54,656 nt of DNA from Treponemataceae bacterium (GCA_024680915.1 JAILBN010000016.1:1-54656); one strand, 5' to 3'; shown: positions 43,525 to 52,873, counted from the stretch's first letter. The notes: a model not told the origin generated them from the letters alone. Numbers and translations are program-made.

Positions 43525-44682
43525 ATGACGACTATCACAGGGCTTGCAAAATGCCACGAATATAACTTCGATGACGTATACAAGGCACTTCAGAAGCTTA
43601 TCACCCTAGTTCCTCCACCTGACGTAAAAAATAAAACAGTTCTTTTAAAGCCGAATATTCTTTCGCCAAAGAAGCCTGAGTTTGCTATTTGCACACATCC
43701 TGTCGTTGTCGGTGCCGCCGTAAAACTGTTTCTGGAATTAGGAGCTGCAAAAGTTCTTGTAGGAGAATCCCCGGCTGTCGCAAGTTCTCTTTCTGCCGCA
43801 AAGGGCACGGGAATGTTGTCTCTTGTTCAGGACAACGGAGGAGAATGGGTCGATTTCGATACATCTGTGACGGTACAGTGTCCGGACGGACGTATAGTAA
43901 AACAAATTGACTTTGCGGAAGCTTTTGCAAGAGCCGACATAGTTGTTTCTCTTTCAAAGCTTAAGACACATCAATTCATGTCCTATACAGGAGCTATGAA
44001 GAACCTATTCGGTCTTGTGGTAGGACTAAAAAAAGCTCAGACCCACTATAGGTTCTCAGACAAAAAAGATTTCTCAGCATTCATCACTGACCTGAATTTA
44101 GCCGCAAAAGCACAGTATTCGATAATGGACGCAATAGTCGGTATGGAAGGACAAGGCGGCCCAGGCAACGGAGATCCTGTAAAACTGGGCTTTCTGGCTG
44201 CATCCGACAATATTCTTGCCTTGGACTGGGTGTGCTCCTCAATCGTAGGCTATAATCCTCACCAAATTCCAAATTTGGAGGAGGCTCTGAACAGAGGAAT
44301 CTGGCTGAAATCTACGGATGAGATAAAAACCCTGGGATGCACTCCAGAAGAATTGAAGCCCGCTTCCTTTAAAATCGTAAAAGAAGCAAGTGCAGCCGTT
44401 ACCCTGCAAAAAATGCTGCCTGGCTTCTTGAATTCTTTGGCGACACTTGTATTTGTAAAGACTCCCCGCTTTGACAAAAACAAGTGTATTCGTTGTGGCA
44501 AGTGCATAGAAATATGCCCCGCCCATCAGCTCCGCTTCTCCTCCAAAGGAATCGAGGTTGCCCCTGCAGATTTACCGAATTCACAGAAATACGTGTCTAT
44601 CGCCGACAAGAAAAAATGCCTGCATTGTTTCTGCTGTCACGAAATATGTCCTGTCGAGGCTATTACCTTGCACAAATTTTAG
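43525..44682 (+). CDS. DUF362 protein with two [4Fe-4S] ferredoxin motifs
   Basis: 385 residues. The first ~290 are a DUF362 domain (VLLKPNILSPKKPEFAICTHP, VLVGESPA, VSLSKLKTHQFMSYTGAMKNLFGLV, IMDAIVGMEGQGGPGNGDPV). The end holds two ferredoxin clusters, CIRCGKCIEICP and CLHCFCCHEICP, enough for two [4Fe-4S] centres. Such proteins are presumed electron carriers or redox enzymes of anaerobes; no reaction is established. There is no ribosome binding site. No obvious partner gene is adjacent (metF begins 170 bp downstream). Confidence 0.9.
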   Translation: MTTITGLAKCHEYNFDDVYKALQKLITLVPPPDVKNKTVLLKPNILSPKKPEFAICTHPVVVGAAVKLFLELGAAKVLVGESPAVASSLSAAKGTGMLSLVQDNGGEWVDFDTSVTVQCPDGRIVKQIDFAEAFARADIVVSLSKLKTHQFMSYTGAMKNLFGLVVGLKKAQTHYRFSDKKDFSAFITDLNLAAKAQYSIMDAIVGMEGQGGPGNGDPVKLGFLAASDNILALDWVCSSIVGYNPHQIPNLEEALNRGIWLKSTDEIKTLGCTPEELKPASFKIVKEASAAVTLQKMLPGFLNSLATLVFVKTPRFDKNKCIRCGKCIEICPAHQLRFSSKGIEVAPADLPNSQKYVSIADKKKCLHCFCCHEICPVEAITLHKF

Positions 44683-44852
44683 ATTCCGACCTATCTGCCG
44701 GGTTCTTCACAAAAGAAAGCAAAACCTTTATATTATGCCTGAAGCATCTGTCAGTTTCTTCATAAAAGAACAAAGAAGCTGCCGACAGGTCGTTAAAAAG
44801 TAAAGACTCCCTTTTGACACATTAAATTTGCAGTTTTTTTAAGGAATACGTA

Positions 44853-45761
44853 ATGAAAATATCAGACATACTTAAAGAGAAAAAGCTTTCTCTTTCATTT
44901 GAGATTTTCCCACCTAAAAAACAGTCTTCATATGAATCTGTCATAAACGCAGCGATGAAACTCTGTTCCTTCAATCCTGATTTCATGAGCATCACATACG
45001 GTGCCGGCGGAAGTACAAAAAGAAACACAGTCCAGATAGCAGAAGAGCTTCAGTCAAAGGGTAAAGTAACAGCTCTTGCTCATCTTACTTGTGTGGGTGC
45101 CTCGAAATCAGAAATCGAAGCCGCAGCCAAAAAGATGGCTGAAGCAGGAATTGAGAATGTCCTCGCCCTAAGAGGGGATATTCCTCAAGCAGATGAAAGA
45201 GGAAATATGCCAGAGGGATTCGTTGATGCGTGGAAAGAAGAAGGCTTTGCTCATGCATCGGATCTTGTTGCGGAACTGAAAAAAAATGGTGATTTCTGTA
45301 TCGGAGGGGCATGTTATCCGGAGGGACATCCTGAAAGCTATAACCGCGATATTGATATAGACAACGTAAAGTATAAAGTGGAGGCCGGCTGCGACTTCCT
45401 GACCACACAGATGTTCTTCGACAACGACATGCTTTACAGCTTTTTATACAGGCTGCAATCAAAAGGCATCCATGTTCCTGTTCTTGCCGGCATAATGCCG
45501 ATAACACAACCCTCGCAGATAAAACGCATGATAAAGCTTTCAAACGCTTACATTCCCCGCAAGCTGCTGATGATTGTAGACCGCTTCCAAGACAGTCCTG
45601 AAGCTCTTATGCAAGCAGGAATCGCATATGCGACAGACCAGATAATCGACCTGATCTCAAACGGAGTACGCGGCATCCACATCTACACGATGAACAAGCC
45701 CAATGTTGCAGAGGCGATAGTGTCGAACATAAACAGCATAGTCAAGGCAGTAAACGCCTGA
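44853..45761 (+). CDS. metF: 5,10-methylenetetrahydrofolate reductase
   Basis: A 302-residue FAD-dependent TIM-barrel enzyme that makes 5-methyl-THF, the methyl donor for MetH. Motifs: LSFEIFPPKKQSSYESV (catalytic Glu), FMSITYGAGGST, ALAHLTCVGASK, NVLALRGDIPQ, DFCIGGACYPEGHPE, LTTQMFFDN and VPVLAGIMPI. Ribosome binding site AAGGA seven bases before the ATG. It is 22 bp upstream of metH, forming a methionine operon. I looked for SAM- or cobalamin-riboswitch cores in the 170-bp leader and saw none. Confidence 0.96.
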   Translation: MKISDILKEKKLSLSFEIFPPKKQSSYESVINAAMKLCSFNPDFMSITYGAGGSTKRNTVQIAEELQSKGKVTALAHLTCVGASKSEIEAAAKKMAEAGIENVLALRGDIPQADERGNMPEGFVDAWKEEGFAHASDLVAELKKNGDFCIGGACYPEGHPESYNRDIDIDNVKYKVEAGCDFLTTQMFFDNDMLYSFLYRLQSKGIHVPVLAGIMPITQPSQIKRMIKLSNAYIPRKLLMIVDRFQDSPEALMQAGIAYATDQIIDLISNGVRGIHIYTMNKPNVAEAIVSNINSIVKAVNA

Positions 45762-45783
45762 GCCGACGCTTAAGGAAACGCAG

Positions 45784-48393
45784 ATGGCAAATATGGATTT
45801 CAGAACATTTCTTAAGGACAGAATAAAAAAAGGATACCCGATTTTTTCAGACGGAGGAATGGGAACCATGATTCAAGCCTCTGGAATTACGGAATATAAG
45901 ATTCCAGAGGAATTGAATTTCACACATCCTGATATAATCCAAGATATACACCTGCAATACCTCAAAGCAGGCTCAAACCTGATTACGACGAATACCTTCG
46001 GAGCCACCCCCATAAAGATGCATGGGGCTCCATTCTCCGCAGGAGACGCCATAAGAAAAGCGATATCTCTTGTTCAAAAGGCTATAGAAGAATATGAGCG
46101 CAGCCCGGATGCCTCACAAAGACAAGATGCCGGTGATAAATTCGTGGCCCTTGATATAGGGCCCAGCGGAAAGCTTATAGAACCAGCAGGGACGATGACC
46201 TTTGAAGAAGCTTACACATCCTTTGCACAAGCTGCCATTGCCGGAGAAAAAGCAGGCGCTGACCTTGCCATAATCGAGACCATGAGTGACCTGTATGAGG
46301 TAAAGGCTGCTGTTCTGGCCGTAAAAGAGAATACTTCCCTACCGATTATAGCCTCAATAACCTTTCAGGATAATCTGAGGACCCTCTCAGGAGCAGATCC
46401 ACTTACAGTCGTGACTTATATGGAGGCACTGGGAGTAGATGTGGTCGGCATGAACTGCGGAGTAAGCCTTGAGATCGCTGAGAAACTCATTGGACAATTC
46501 ACAGAAGAAGCTTCTATACCAGTGATGGTACAGCCAAATGCCGGACTACCAATCCTTGAGAATGGTAAAACTGTTTTCAAAGTACTGCCGGCAGAATTCG
46601 CAGAATCCCAAAAAAAGAATTATGAAGCAGGGGCAAGTATCCTTGGTGGTTGCTGCGGAACCACCCCCGCCCATATAAAAGCTCTTGTAGATGCTGTAAC
46701 AGGCCGAAAACTCACCTCCCGCCAGGCAGAAAACACCCGCACCCCGGGAAAAGAGGTCACCTGTGTATGTTCCGGTAATACAACTGTACGCATAGGAGGT
46801 CCTGCCGGAGCCGTCATTGTAGGAGAACGTATAAATCCCACTGGCAAAAAAAAATGCAAGGAAGCTCTTCTTTCTGGTGATACACAATTCATACTGGACG
46901 AGGCAGAAAAACAACTGGCGGCAGGAGCCCATGTCCTCGATGTGAATGTAGGACTTCCTGGAATTGACGAGAAAAAAGTCATGTCCGACACGGTTTTTCT
47001 GCTTCAAAAAACTTTTACATGCCCTCTCCAAATAGACTCCAGTGAGACTGAAGTCCTGGCTGCGGCGATGCGCCGCTATAACGGCAAACCTCTCGTCAAT
47101 TCTGTCAATGGCAAGCAGAAAGTAATGGACGCTATATTCCCCTTGGTGAAACAATACGGCGGCAGCATTGTGGCTCTATGTATCGATGAGGAGGGGATTC
47201 CTCCCACAGCAGAAGGCCGCTTGGCAATAGCAGAGAACATAGTCAAGGAAGCAGCAAAATACGGAATAAAACGAAAGGATATCTTCATAGACATGCTTAC
47301 CCTTACCGTATCATCCCAACAAAAAGAAGCCTCCGAGACTATACGCGGAATAAGACTGCTTCAGGAAACCCCCTCCACAAGAGGTGTAAAAACCATATTA
47401 GGAGTCTCAAACATATCCTTCGGTCTGCCCCGCAGGGACATAATAAACTCTCATTTTTTCAGTATGGTCTTGAGCGCAGGTCTGGAAGCTTGTATCATCA
47501 ATCCGCTTTCTCAGTCCATGCTGGATTCCTATAGAACCTACAGGGCTGTATATGCCTTTGATGAAAACTGCATGGACTATATCAGCTCATATGCAGGAAC
47601 GACAGCACCAACTGCCACACTGCCACAAAATTCGGCTGCAGCCCCCGGATCTTCTCCTTCTGCAGCCGGGCAAAGTACGGACCAGACAAAGACAACAGAC
47701 TCAGCAGACAACTCTCAGCCTCCTGCCCCAGCTTCCTCAGCATCCCCACTCTTCCAGGCCATTGTAAAGGGCTACTCCGAAAAAGCGGAGACAGAAGCCA
47801 CCAAGCTTCTGGAAAACCTTTCACCCATGGACATAGTGAACAACTATATAGTCCCTGCTCTTGACGATGTAGGAGAAGATTATGCCTCCGGTAAAAAATT
47901 CCTCCCTCAGCTTTTGCTAAGTGCGGATACAGTCTCAAAAGTTTTTGCCATTCTGAAAAAACACATTGAAAGCAGCGGAAGCAAGAACAAGAGCAAGGGG
48001 CGTATCCTTATGGCTACAGTACAGGGCGATATTCACGACATCGGGAAAAATATAGTCAGCGCGATGCTTGAGAATTATGGCTTCGAAGTAATAGACCTAG
48101 GGAAAGACGTGGCTCCTGAAACCATCATAAAGACAGCCCTTGAAAAAAATATAACCCTTATCGGACTCAGCGCACTTATGACGACGACTGTCCTCAGCAT
48201 GGAGAACACAATCCGTATGCTCAGGGAAACGGAAAAACAAGAGGCAGAAAAGGGAAAGAACATTAAATTCGTGATAATAGCAGGAGGAGCTGTGCTGACC
48301 CCGGAATATGCAAAAAAAATAGGAGCCGACTATTATGGGAAAGATGCAATGGGAACAGTAGCTATTGCCAAAAAGGTACTTCTAAATGAATAG
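45784..48393 (+). CDS. metH: Cobalamin-dependent methionine synthase, without reactivation domain
   Basis: 869 residues: homocysteine-binding zinc domain (about 1-300; Cys225, Cys290, Cys291), pterin-binding domain (about 335-580, VIVGERINPTGKKKCKEAL and VNVGLPGIDE), then the helical cap and cobalamin domain (about 660-869; GDIHDIGKNIV, cobalt-ligating His751). It transfers methyl from methyl-THF through cobalamin to homocysteine. The C-terminal AdoMet reactivation domain of E. coli MetH (about 1,200 residues) is missing; the protein ends right after the B12 domain. A Thr/Ala/Ser/Pro-rich linker of about 50 residues (607-658) separates the pterin and cap domains. Confidence 0.95.
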   Translation: MANMDFRTFLKDRIKKGYPIFSDGGMGTMIQASGITEYKIPEELNFTHPDIIQDIHLQYLKAGSNLITTNTFGATPIKMHGAPFSAGDAIRKAISLVQKAIEEYERSPDASQRQDAGDKFVALDIGPSGKLIEPAGTMTFEEAYTSFAQAAIAGEKAGADLAIIETMSDLYEVKAAVLAVKENTSLPIIASITFQDNLRTLSGADPLTVVTYMEALGVDVVGMNCGVSLEIAEKLIGQFTEEASIPVMVQPNAGLPILENGKTVFKVLPAEFAESQKKNYEAGASILGGCCGTTPAHIKALVDAVTGRKLTSRQAENTRTPGKEVTCVCSGNTTVRIGGPAGAVIVGERINPTGKKKCKEALLSGDTQFILDEAEKQLAAGAHVLDVNVGLPGIDEKKVMSDTVFLLQKTFTCPLQIDSSETEVLAAAMRRYNGKPLVNSVNGKQKVMDAIFPLVKQYGGSIVALCIDEEGIPPTAEGRLAIAENIVKEAAKYGIKRKDIFIDMLTLTVSSQQKEASETIRGIRLLQETPSTRGVKTILGVSNISFGLPRRDIINSHFFSMVLSAGLEACIINPLSQSMLDSYRTYRAVYAFDENCMDYISSYAGTTAPTATLPQNSAAAPGSSPSAAGQSTDQTKTTDSADNSQPPAPASSASPLFQAIVKGYSEKAETEATKLLENLSPMDIVNNYIVPALDDVGEDYASGKKFLPQLLLSADTVSKVFAILKKHIESSGSKNKSKGRILMATVQGDIHDIGKNIVSAMLENYGFEVIDLGKDVAPETIIKTALEKNITLIGLSALMTTTVLSMENTIRMLRETEKQEAEKGKNIKFVIIAGGAVLTPEYAKKIGADYYGKDAMGTVAIAKKVLLNE

Positions 48394-49258
48394 CCATAGT
48401 TATCCTTCTTTGAAAGAATACAAAGCAATAAAAACATATCTCTTCGTCATTTTCAACAGAAAGACTTTCTGGCCTTTTATAAAATGCTTCCATACAGCAC
48501 TTAAGAAATTCTTTATTCCGCAATTCAGTGTGAAAGCAGGATTTCGAAAAACCCCAGTCGTGCAAGTAGACAATGTATTGGACAGGACCATCCCCTTTTC
48601 ACCCAGATATATCTCCATTTACTTGGATTTTATCCATTCCATGGCGCGACCTCTTTCTTTCTGTATATCAAAATTCAACAGAAAACAAAGTTCGGAGATA
48701 GCCGTTAAAATTATCAATGAATTAAGAAACTGCTATGAGACTGCCTACGACATCTATGCTTTCAGAATGTCCACCACGAATCGTCCCAATTATAGGAAAG
48801 ACAGACATTTCCGTATGCTGCATGCCCTTGATCCACACTTTATGTGCGTTCCAAGCCTTCATGTCTCCCTAATGATTATGTCATGGATCCTTTATAGGGA
48901 AATTTTCAATTCCTATCTAGAGGATGAGAAAGAATCGAAATTCTACACTCAAGAAATTTTCAAATCTGCCATAACGATTACAGAAACAGTACTTTATGTA
49001 AAACAACACAGCGTAAACTGCATACCTTCGGCTATATACATGATGACAGAAATATTAAAAGGACGTTTCATACTGACCGATGCGGTTTATTTCATTGATA
49101 ACCTTTTCTCTGAAAATAAAGAAATGTCCGATGGAGTAAAACAAAGTATCCACTCATACATACAGATTCTCTTCGAGCGATTCGTTTTGGAAAATTGCTC
49201 GGAAGAAGATTGGACTGTCCCTATAAAACGATGGCTCACCACATATAAAACGACTTAA
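48386..49258 (+). CDS. Uncharacterised protein, PAP2-like by motif
   Basis: 290 residues; overlaps the metH stop by 8 bp and is therefore probably translated with it. I cannot place it firmly. Three segments resemble the PAP2 phosphatase/inositol-phosphotransferase superfamily: VDNVLDRTIPFSPRYISIYLD (60-81), CVPSLHVSLMIM (154-165, like the PSGH/PSLH motif) and YVKQHSVNCIPSAIYMM (204-220, like the last His motif, but without the usual Asp). Hydrophobicity is modest, with no certain membrane helices and no signal peptide. It could be a degenerate or substrate-shifted member. The link to methionine metabolism is positional only. Confidence 0.55.
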   Translation: MNSHSYPSLKEYKAIKTYLFVIFNRKTFWPFIKCFHTALKKFFIPQFSVKAGFRKTPVVQVDNVLDRTIPFSPRYISIYLDFIHSMARPLSFCISKFNRKQSSEIAVKIINELRNCYETAYDIYAFRMSTTNRPNYRKDRHFRMLHALDPHFMCVPSLHVSLMIMSWILYREIFNSYLEDEKESKFYTQEIFKSAITITETVLYVKQHSVNCIPSAIYMMTEILKGRFILTDAVYFIDNLFSENKEMSDGVKQSIHSYIQILFERFVLENCSEEDWTVPIKRWLTTYKTT

Positions 49259-49342
49259 TTCATCCCTTCCTTTATGGGTATACCCCCTTCTATCCAGGAG
49301 CTTCTGCCATAAAAACAAATAATCGGTATTTTTGGAAACACC

Positions 49343-49371
49343 TTGTTTTTTCCTGAAAAAAAGTTTAATAT
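49343..49371 (+). promoter_or_regulatory. Promoter of the GH130 gene
   Basis: TTGTTT (49343-49348), 17-bp spacer, TAATAT (49366-49371). The predicted start falls inside the left arm of an inverted repeat, giving a leader of about 88 nt. Confidence 0.55.
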
Positions 49372-49372
49372 A

Positions 49373-49407
49373 AAGCATGTTAGTTGCAAAGTTCAACCAA
49401 CATGCTT
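49373..49407. promoter_or_regulatory. Inverted repeat at the GH130 transcription start (operator or hairpin)
   Basis: AAGCATGTT-A-GTTG (49373-49386) and CAAC-C-AACATGCTT (49394-49407) are inverted copies with one internal mismatch and a 7-bp centre. It lies at the predicted +1, so it could be a repressor site or a 5' mRNA hairpin. Confidence 0.6.
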
Positions 49408-49465
49408 ACGACACTTTTTCCATCCCTTGGATACTTTTGTCGCGAAAAATTACAAAGGAGTTACC

Positions 49466-50647
49466 ATGATCCACCCTTCATATTTCGTAGAAAAAGCAAG
49501 ACAGGACGCAATCCTCAACCGTAAAAACAATATAGACAAAGATTTCTATAATGGAATTTTTTCAAGATATGAGTATCCGGTACTTACAAGAGATAGCATC
49601 CCTCTGTTCTGGAAATATGATCTTGATGCGACGACAAATCCCTATTTTATGGAACGTCTCGGCATAAATGCGGTTTTTAATGCCGGTGCCATAGAGCTGA
49701 ACGGAAAATTCTACATTGTAGCCAGGGTAGAAGGTGCCGACCGTAAATCTTTCTTCGCCGTAGCAGAAAGTGAGAGCCCGGTAGACGGCTTCCGTTTCCA
49801 CGATTATCCGATTCAGCTTCCCGACACGGAGCCGAACGAAACAAACGTATATGACATGCGTCTTACCAAGCATGAGGACGGCTGGATCTACGGAGTCTTC
49901 TGCTCAGAAAGTAAGGATACATCATCAAAGGATCTTTCTGCCGCTGTCGCCGCCGCCGGAATAGTGCGCACAAAGGACTTAGAGCACTGGGAACGCCTTC
50001 CAGATCTGAAAACACTTAATTCTCCCCAACAAAGGAATGTCCTTCTTCACCCTGAATTCGTAAATGGAAAATATGCTTTTTATACCCGTCCTATGGATGA
50101 TTTCATAGAGACAGGCTCCGGCGGCGGCATAGGCTTTGGTCTTTGTGACGATATAACAAAAGCAGTAATAGACGAGGAAAAAATAACCAGCGCAAGAAAA
50201 TATCACACAATCACAGAATCAAAGAACGGGGCAGGTGCCGTTCCGATAAAAACTGATAAAGGTTGGATTCATATTGCCCACGGAGTCCGCAATACTGCGG
50301 CAGGATTAAGATATGTAATATACGCCTTTGCCACGGCTCTGGACGATCCCTCAAAAGTCATAGCAGAACCAGGAGGCCTTCTGATAGGTCCAAGGGGATG
50401 GGAACGAGTCGGTGATGTTTCCAATGTAGTCTTTACAAATGGCGCCATAGCCCGTGATAACGGAGATGTGTTCATTTACTATGCAGCAAGTGACACAAGA
50501 CTCCATGTAGCCTCCACGACCATAAACAAACTCACGGACTATGTTTTCAACACTCCCTCTGATCCTCTGCGTTCCGTGGAATGCGTGGCGCAAAGATGCG
50601 ACTTGATAAGGAAAAACATAGACCTTCTGAAAGCAGAAATGAAGTAA
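49466..50647 (+). CDS. GH130 phosphorylase, 4-O-beta-D-mannosyl-D-glucose phosphorylase-like
   Basis: About 393 residues of a five-bladed beta-propeller family that phosphorolyses beta-mannosides (for example mannosyl-glucose to mannose-1-phosphate and glucose). Signatures: [42 protein letters not shown] (catalytic Asp region), [40 protein letters not shown] and [15 protein letters not shown]. The start is moved to 49466, where AAAGGAG precedes ATG. No signal peptide: cytoplasmic. Similarity is closest to the mannosyl-glucose (GH130_1) type, by recall. It suggests use of mannan-derived oligosaccharides. Confidence 0.9.
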   Translation: MIHPSYFVEKARQDAILNRKNNIDKDFYNGIFSRYEYPVLTRDSIPLFWKYDLDATTNPYFMERLGINAVFNAGAIELNGKFYIVARVEGADRKSFFAVAESESPVDGFRFHDYPIQLPDTEPNETNVYDMRLTKHEDGWIYGVFCSESKDTSSKDLSAAVAAAGIVRTKDLEHWERLPDLKTLNSPQQRNVLLHPEFVNGKYAFYTRPMDDFIETGSGGGIGFGLCDDITKAVIDEEKITSARKYHTITESKNGAGAVPIKTDKGWIHIAHGVRNTAAGLRYVIYAFATALDDPSKVIAEPGGLLIGPRGWERVGDVSNVVFTNGAIARDNGDVFIYYAASDTRLHVASTTINKLTDYVFNTPSDPLRSVECVAQRCDLIRKNIDLLKAEMK

Positions 50648-50676
50648 TATAAAGCGAATACTCTCAATTTCTAAAT

Positions 50677-50700
50677 TTTTTCTTAAATTTTTAAGAAAAA
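50677..50700. terminator. AT-only hairpin after the GH130 gene
   Basis: TTTTTCTTAAA (50677-50687) and TTTAAGAAAAA (50690-50700), an 11-bp perfect stem with a 2-nt loop. Weak in GC, so termination is uncertain. Confidence 0.4.
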
Positions 50701-50734
50701 GTTCTAAAAAATGTCGAAATTGGAGTATATGGAG

Positions 50735-50764
50735 ATTACAATTTTTACAAAAACATTCTATACT
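50735..50764 (+). promoter_or_regulatory. Promoter abutting the SpoIIE-phosphatase gene start
   Basis: ATTACA (50735-50740), 18-bp spacer, TATACT (50759-50764), 6 nt to the ATG at 50771. No Shine-Dalgarno sequence: candidate leaderless promoter. Confidence 0.5.
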
Positions 50765-50770
50765 GTTTTT

Positions 50771-52873
50771 ATGCGGTTTTTCCATGTATCTAAGAAGAGA
50801 ATATTTTTTTCTTCAGTAATCGCAATTCTCATATTTATTAGTATACTGGTGGGGTGCAACAAAAAAGACGATTCCTTATCACGAATATATTTTAAACATT
50901 GCTGGCAGTGGATTCAGGGTGAAGACGACGGAAGTATTCCTGAAACCCTCATGTCTGGCGAAAACTTCAAACTTCTGGAAACATCTGCTGAAAATGATCT
51001 TCGTTCCCTTATACCTGATTCGACCGGATATATTTGGGTCAGGGCAGAATTTCAAGTTCCAGAGGATCTACAGGACATAACCACAGGTATTCTATCAAAA
51101 AGGATACTTTATACAGGATCTATATACGTCAATGGAAATCAAATAGGACAACTGGGATCCTTGCCTCCAAACCAGTTTCTTTCTGGCTATAAAACAGGAG
51201 GTTTCTACATTCCTGAAACAATTCTCAACAAAACAGGAAAAAATGTTCTAGCGATAAAAATATGGGTAGAAGCTTTAGGATGTGTTCCCTCCACCATATA
51301 TTTCGGAAGTTATGATGAAATTTCCTATGAGGCAGAGAAATCAACCTTTTTTTGCTCGACTATAAATTTTTCCTTTTCTTTCTCTCTTATACTTATATCT
51401 CTTCTATATATTTTCTTTTACGTCCAAAGAAAATTCAAGGAATATCTGCTTCATGCAATGCTTAACTTATTCTCTGCAATATTCCTTACACCTTTTTTCC
51501 AAGATCAGTTTACCTTCATGGAAGGTCTTTTCCCCTCATATCTTGTTTTCTGTAAATTCTTTTATGCAATTCCTGCATATATATCGGCCTACTTCGCTTC
51601 GTCCTACATGCGGGAATTCCTTCATGAAAAGGATTCGAGAAATCTGAATATCACACGGTTGGCGATACTTGTAATCCCGATAATAATCACTTTATCAATC
51701 TCAGATCTTGTCTCCCTTATGAAGGCTCAGCCCGTTCTGATTCTCTTCATAGGTGCGCAGATATACTTCGGAATAGAGTCTGTTTTCAAATCACTGCTCA
51801 AAAATCAGAAAGAGGTATATGTCCTGATCGCAGGTTTTTCTCCGGTTATCGTTGCCATACCATTGGATGTGGTAATCCATTCGATATTCCACTTAGATAA
51901 CGTACCTTTTTTAACTATCTTGGGGTGGCAGGGAGTAATTCTTGCCTTTATGTTCATTCTTTCATTCCGTTACAATGAGATTTTCAAGAGGGTAGAATAC
52001 TTAAACACAAATCTTGAGAAAGAAGTTGAAGAAAGGACAATCCGTCTTTCGGAATCAAATGAAAAACTAGAGAATGAAAAAAAGCAGACCAAGGCAGACA
52101 TGGACTTCGCTGTCCATGTTCAAGAAGCTTTCTTCAAACAACCCGATTTTAAAATTGATGGTTGGGATCTTGCGATGAAAACAAGACCGGCGACAGGAAT
52201 ATCAGGCGATATGTTCGACGTCTATCATATAGGAAATGTCCTGGAAGGAATTTCTTTATTTGATGTTTCCGGACACGGAATCGCTGCTGGTCTGGTTACT
52301 ATGCTTTGTAAAAATATCATAGCCCAGAATTTCCGTGATGGTCTGTACAGTGGGGAAACCCATGAAAATCTCAGTGTCGTCATGGAGAATATAAACAGAG
52401 GAGTAATCACTGCAAAAGGTGATATAGAGAATTATCTTACAGGACTTCTTCTTAGAGTCGACAATGCTCCAGAAGGAGCGACATGTCATGCAGAATTAAC
52501 AAATGCAGGCAGCCCCATACCTCTTCTTTATACTCACAAAACAAAAAAATGTACTGAGATAAAGACAAAAATTCCTTCAATTCAGTACGGTATGATAGGT
52601 ATCCGTGGACTGGAAGTCTCCTTCCCGACACAGCATTTCGAAATAGCTCCAGAAGATGCTCTTGTACTATACACAGACGGCATTACGGAAGCCGTAAACA
52701 GTTCAGGAGAACAATTTGGCAGGGAAAGGCTTTCTAAGGCTATAGCAAATGCAGGTTCCACATCCGCACAAACAAGACTGAATTCCATCATGAACGAACT
52801 CCAAACCTTTGCTGAAGGTGTTCCCTACGATGACGATATAACACTGATTATTTTGCAAAGAAAAAAAATATAA
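50771..52873 (+). CDS. Membrane SpoIIE/PP2C-type serine phosphatase with 7TM sensor
   Basis: About 700 residues from the ATG at 50771 (longer frames start upstream of the promoter). A hydrophobic N-terminus ends in a lipobox-like ISILVGC (Cys about 29). Next is a periplasmic jelly-roll domain (about 60-190, with YVNGNQIGQLG, like the 7TMR-DISM or GH2 sugar-binding fold), seven membrane helices (about 200-400), a coiled coil and a PP2C/SpoIIE domain with SGDMFDV, LFDVSGHGIAAGL, LYTDGITEA and DDITLII. It likely dephosphorylates an anti-sigma-factor antagonist; no such partner is nearby. Confidence 0.9.
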   Translation: MRFFHVSKKRIFFSSVIAILIFISILVGCNKKDDSLSRIYFKHCWQWIQGEDDGSIPETLMSGENFKLLETSAENDLRSLIPDSTGYIWVRAEFQVPEDLQDITTGILSKRILYTGSIYVNGNQIGQLGSLPPNQFLSGYKTGGFYIPETILNKTGKNVLAIKIWVEALGCVPSTIYFGSYDEISYEAEKSTFFCSTINFSFSFSLILISLLYIFFYVQRKFKEYLLHAMLNLFSAIFLTPFFQDQFTFMEGLFPSYLVFCKFFYAIPAYISAYFASSYMREFLHEKDSRNLNITRLAILVIPIIITLSISDLVSLMKAQPVLILFIGAQIYFGIESVFKSLLKNQKEVYVLIAGFSPVIVAIPLDVVIHSIFHLDNVPFLTILGWQGVILAFMFILSFRYNEIFKRVEYLNTNLEKEVEERTIRLSESNEKLENEKKQTKADMDFAVHVQEAFFKQPDFKIDGWDLAMKTRPATGISGDMFDVYHIGNVLEGISLFDVSGHGIAAGLVTMLCKNIIAQNFRDGLYSGETHENLSVVMENINRGVITAKGDIENYLTGLLLRVDNAPEGATCHAELTNAGSPIPLLYTHKTKKCTEIKTKIPSIQYGMIGIRGLEVSFPTQHFEIAPEDALVLYTDGITEAVNSSGEQFGRERLSKAIANAGSTSAQTRLNSIMNELQTFAEGVPYDDDITLIILQRKKI

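Noticed and set aside
44683-44852. Possible SAM or cobalamin riboswitch before metF-metH
   Set aside because: None of the conserved cores is recognisable. TTGACA at 44815-44820 is present, but only a poor -10 (TTTTAA) follows at 17 bp.
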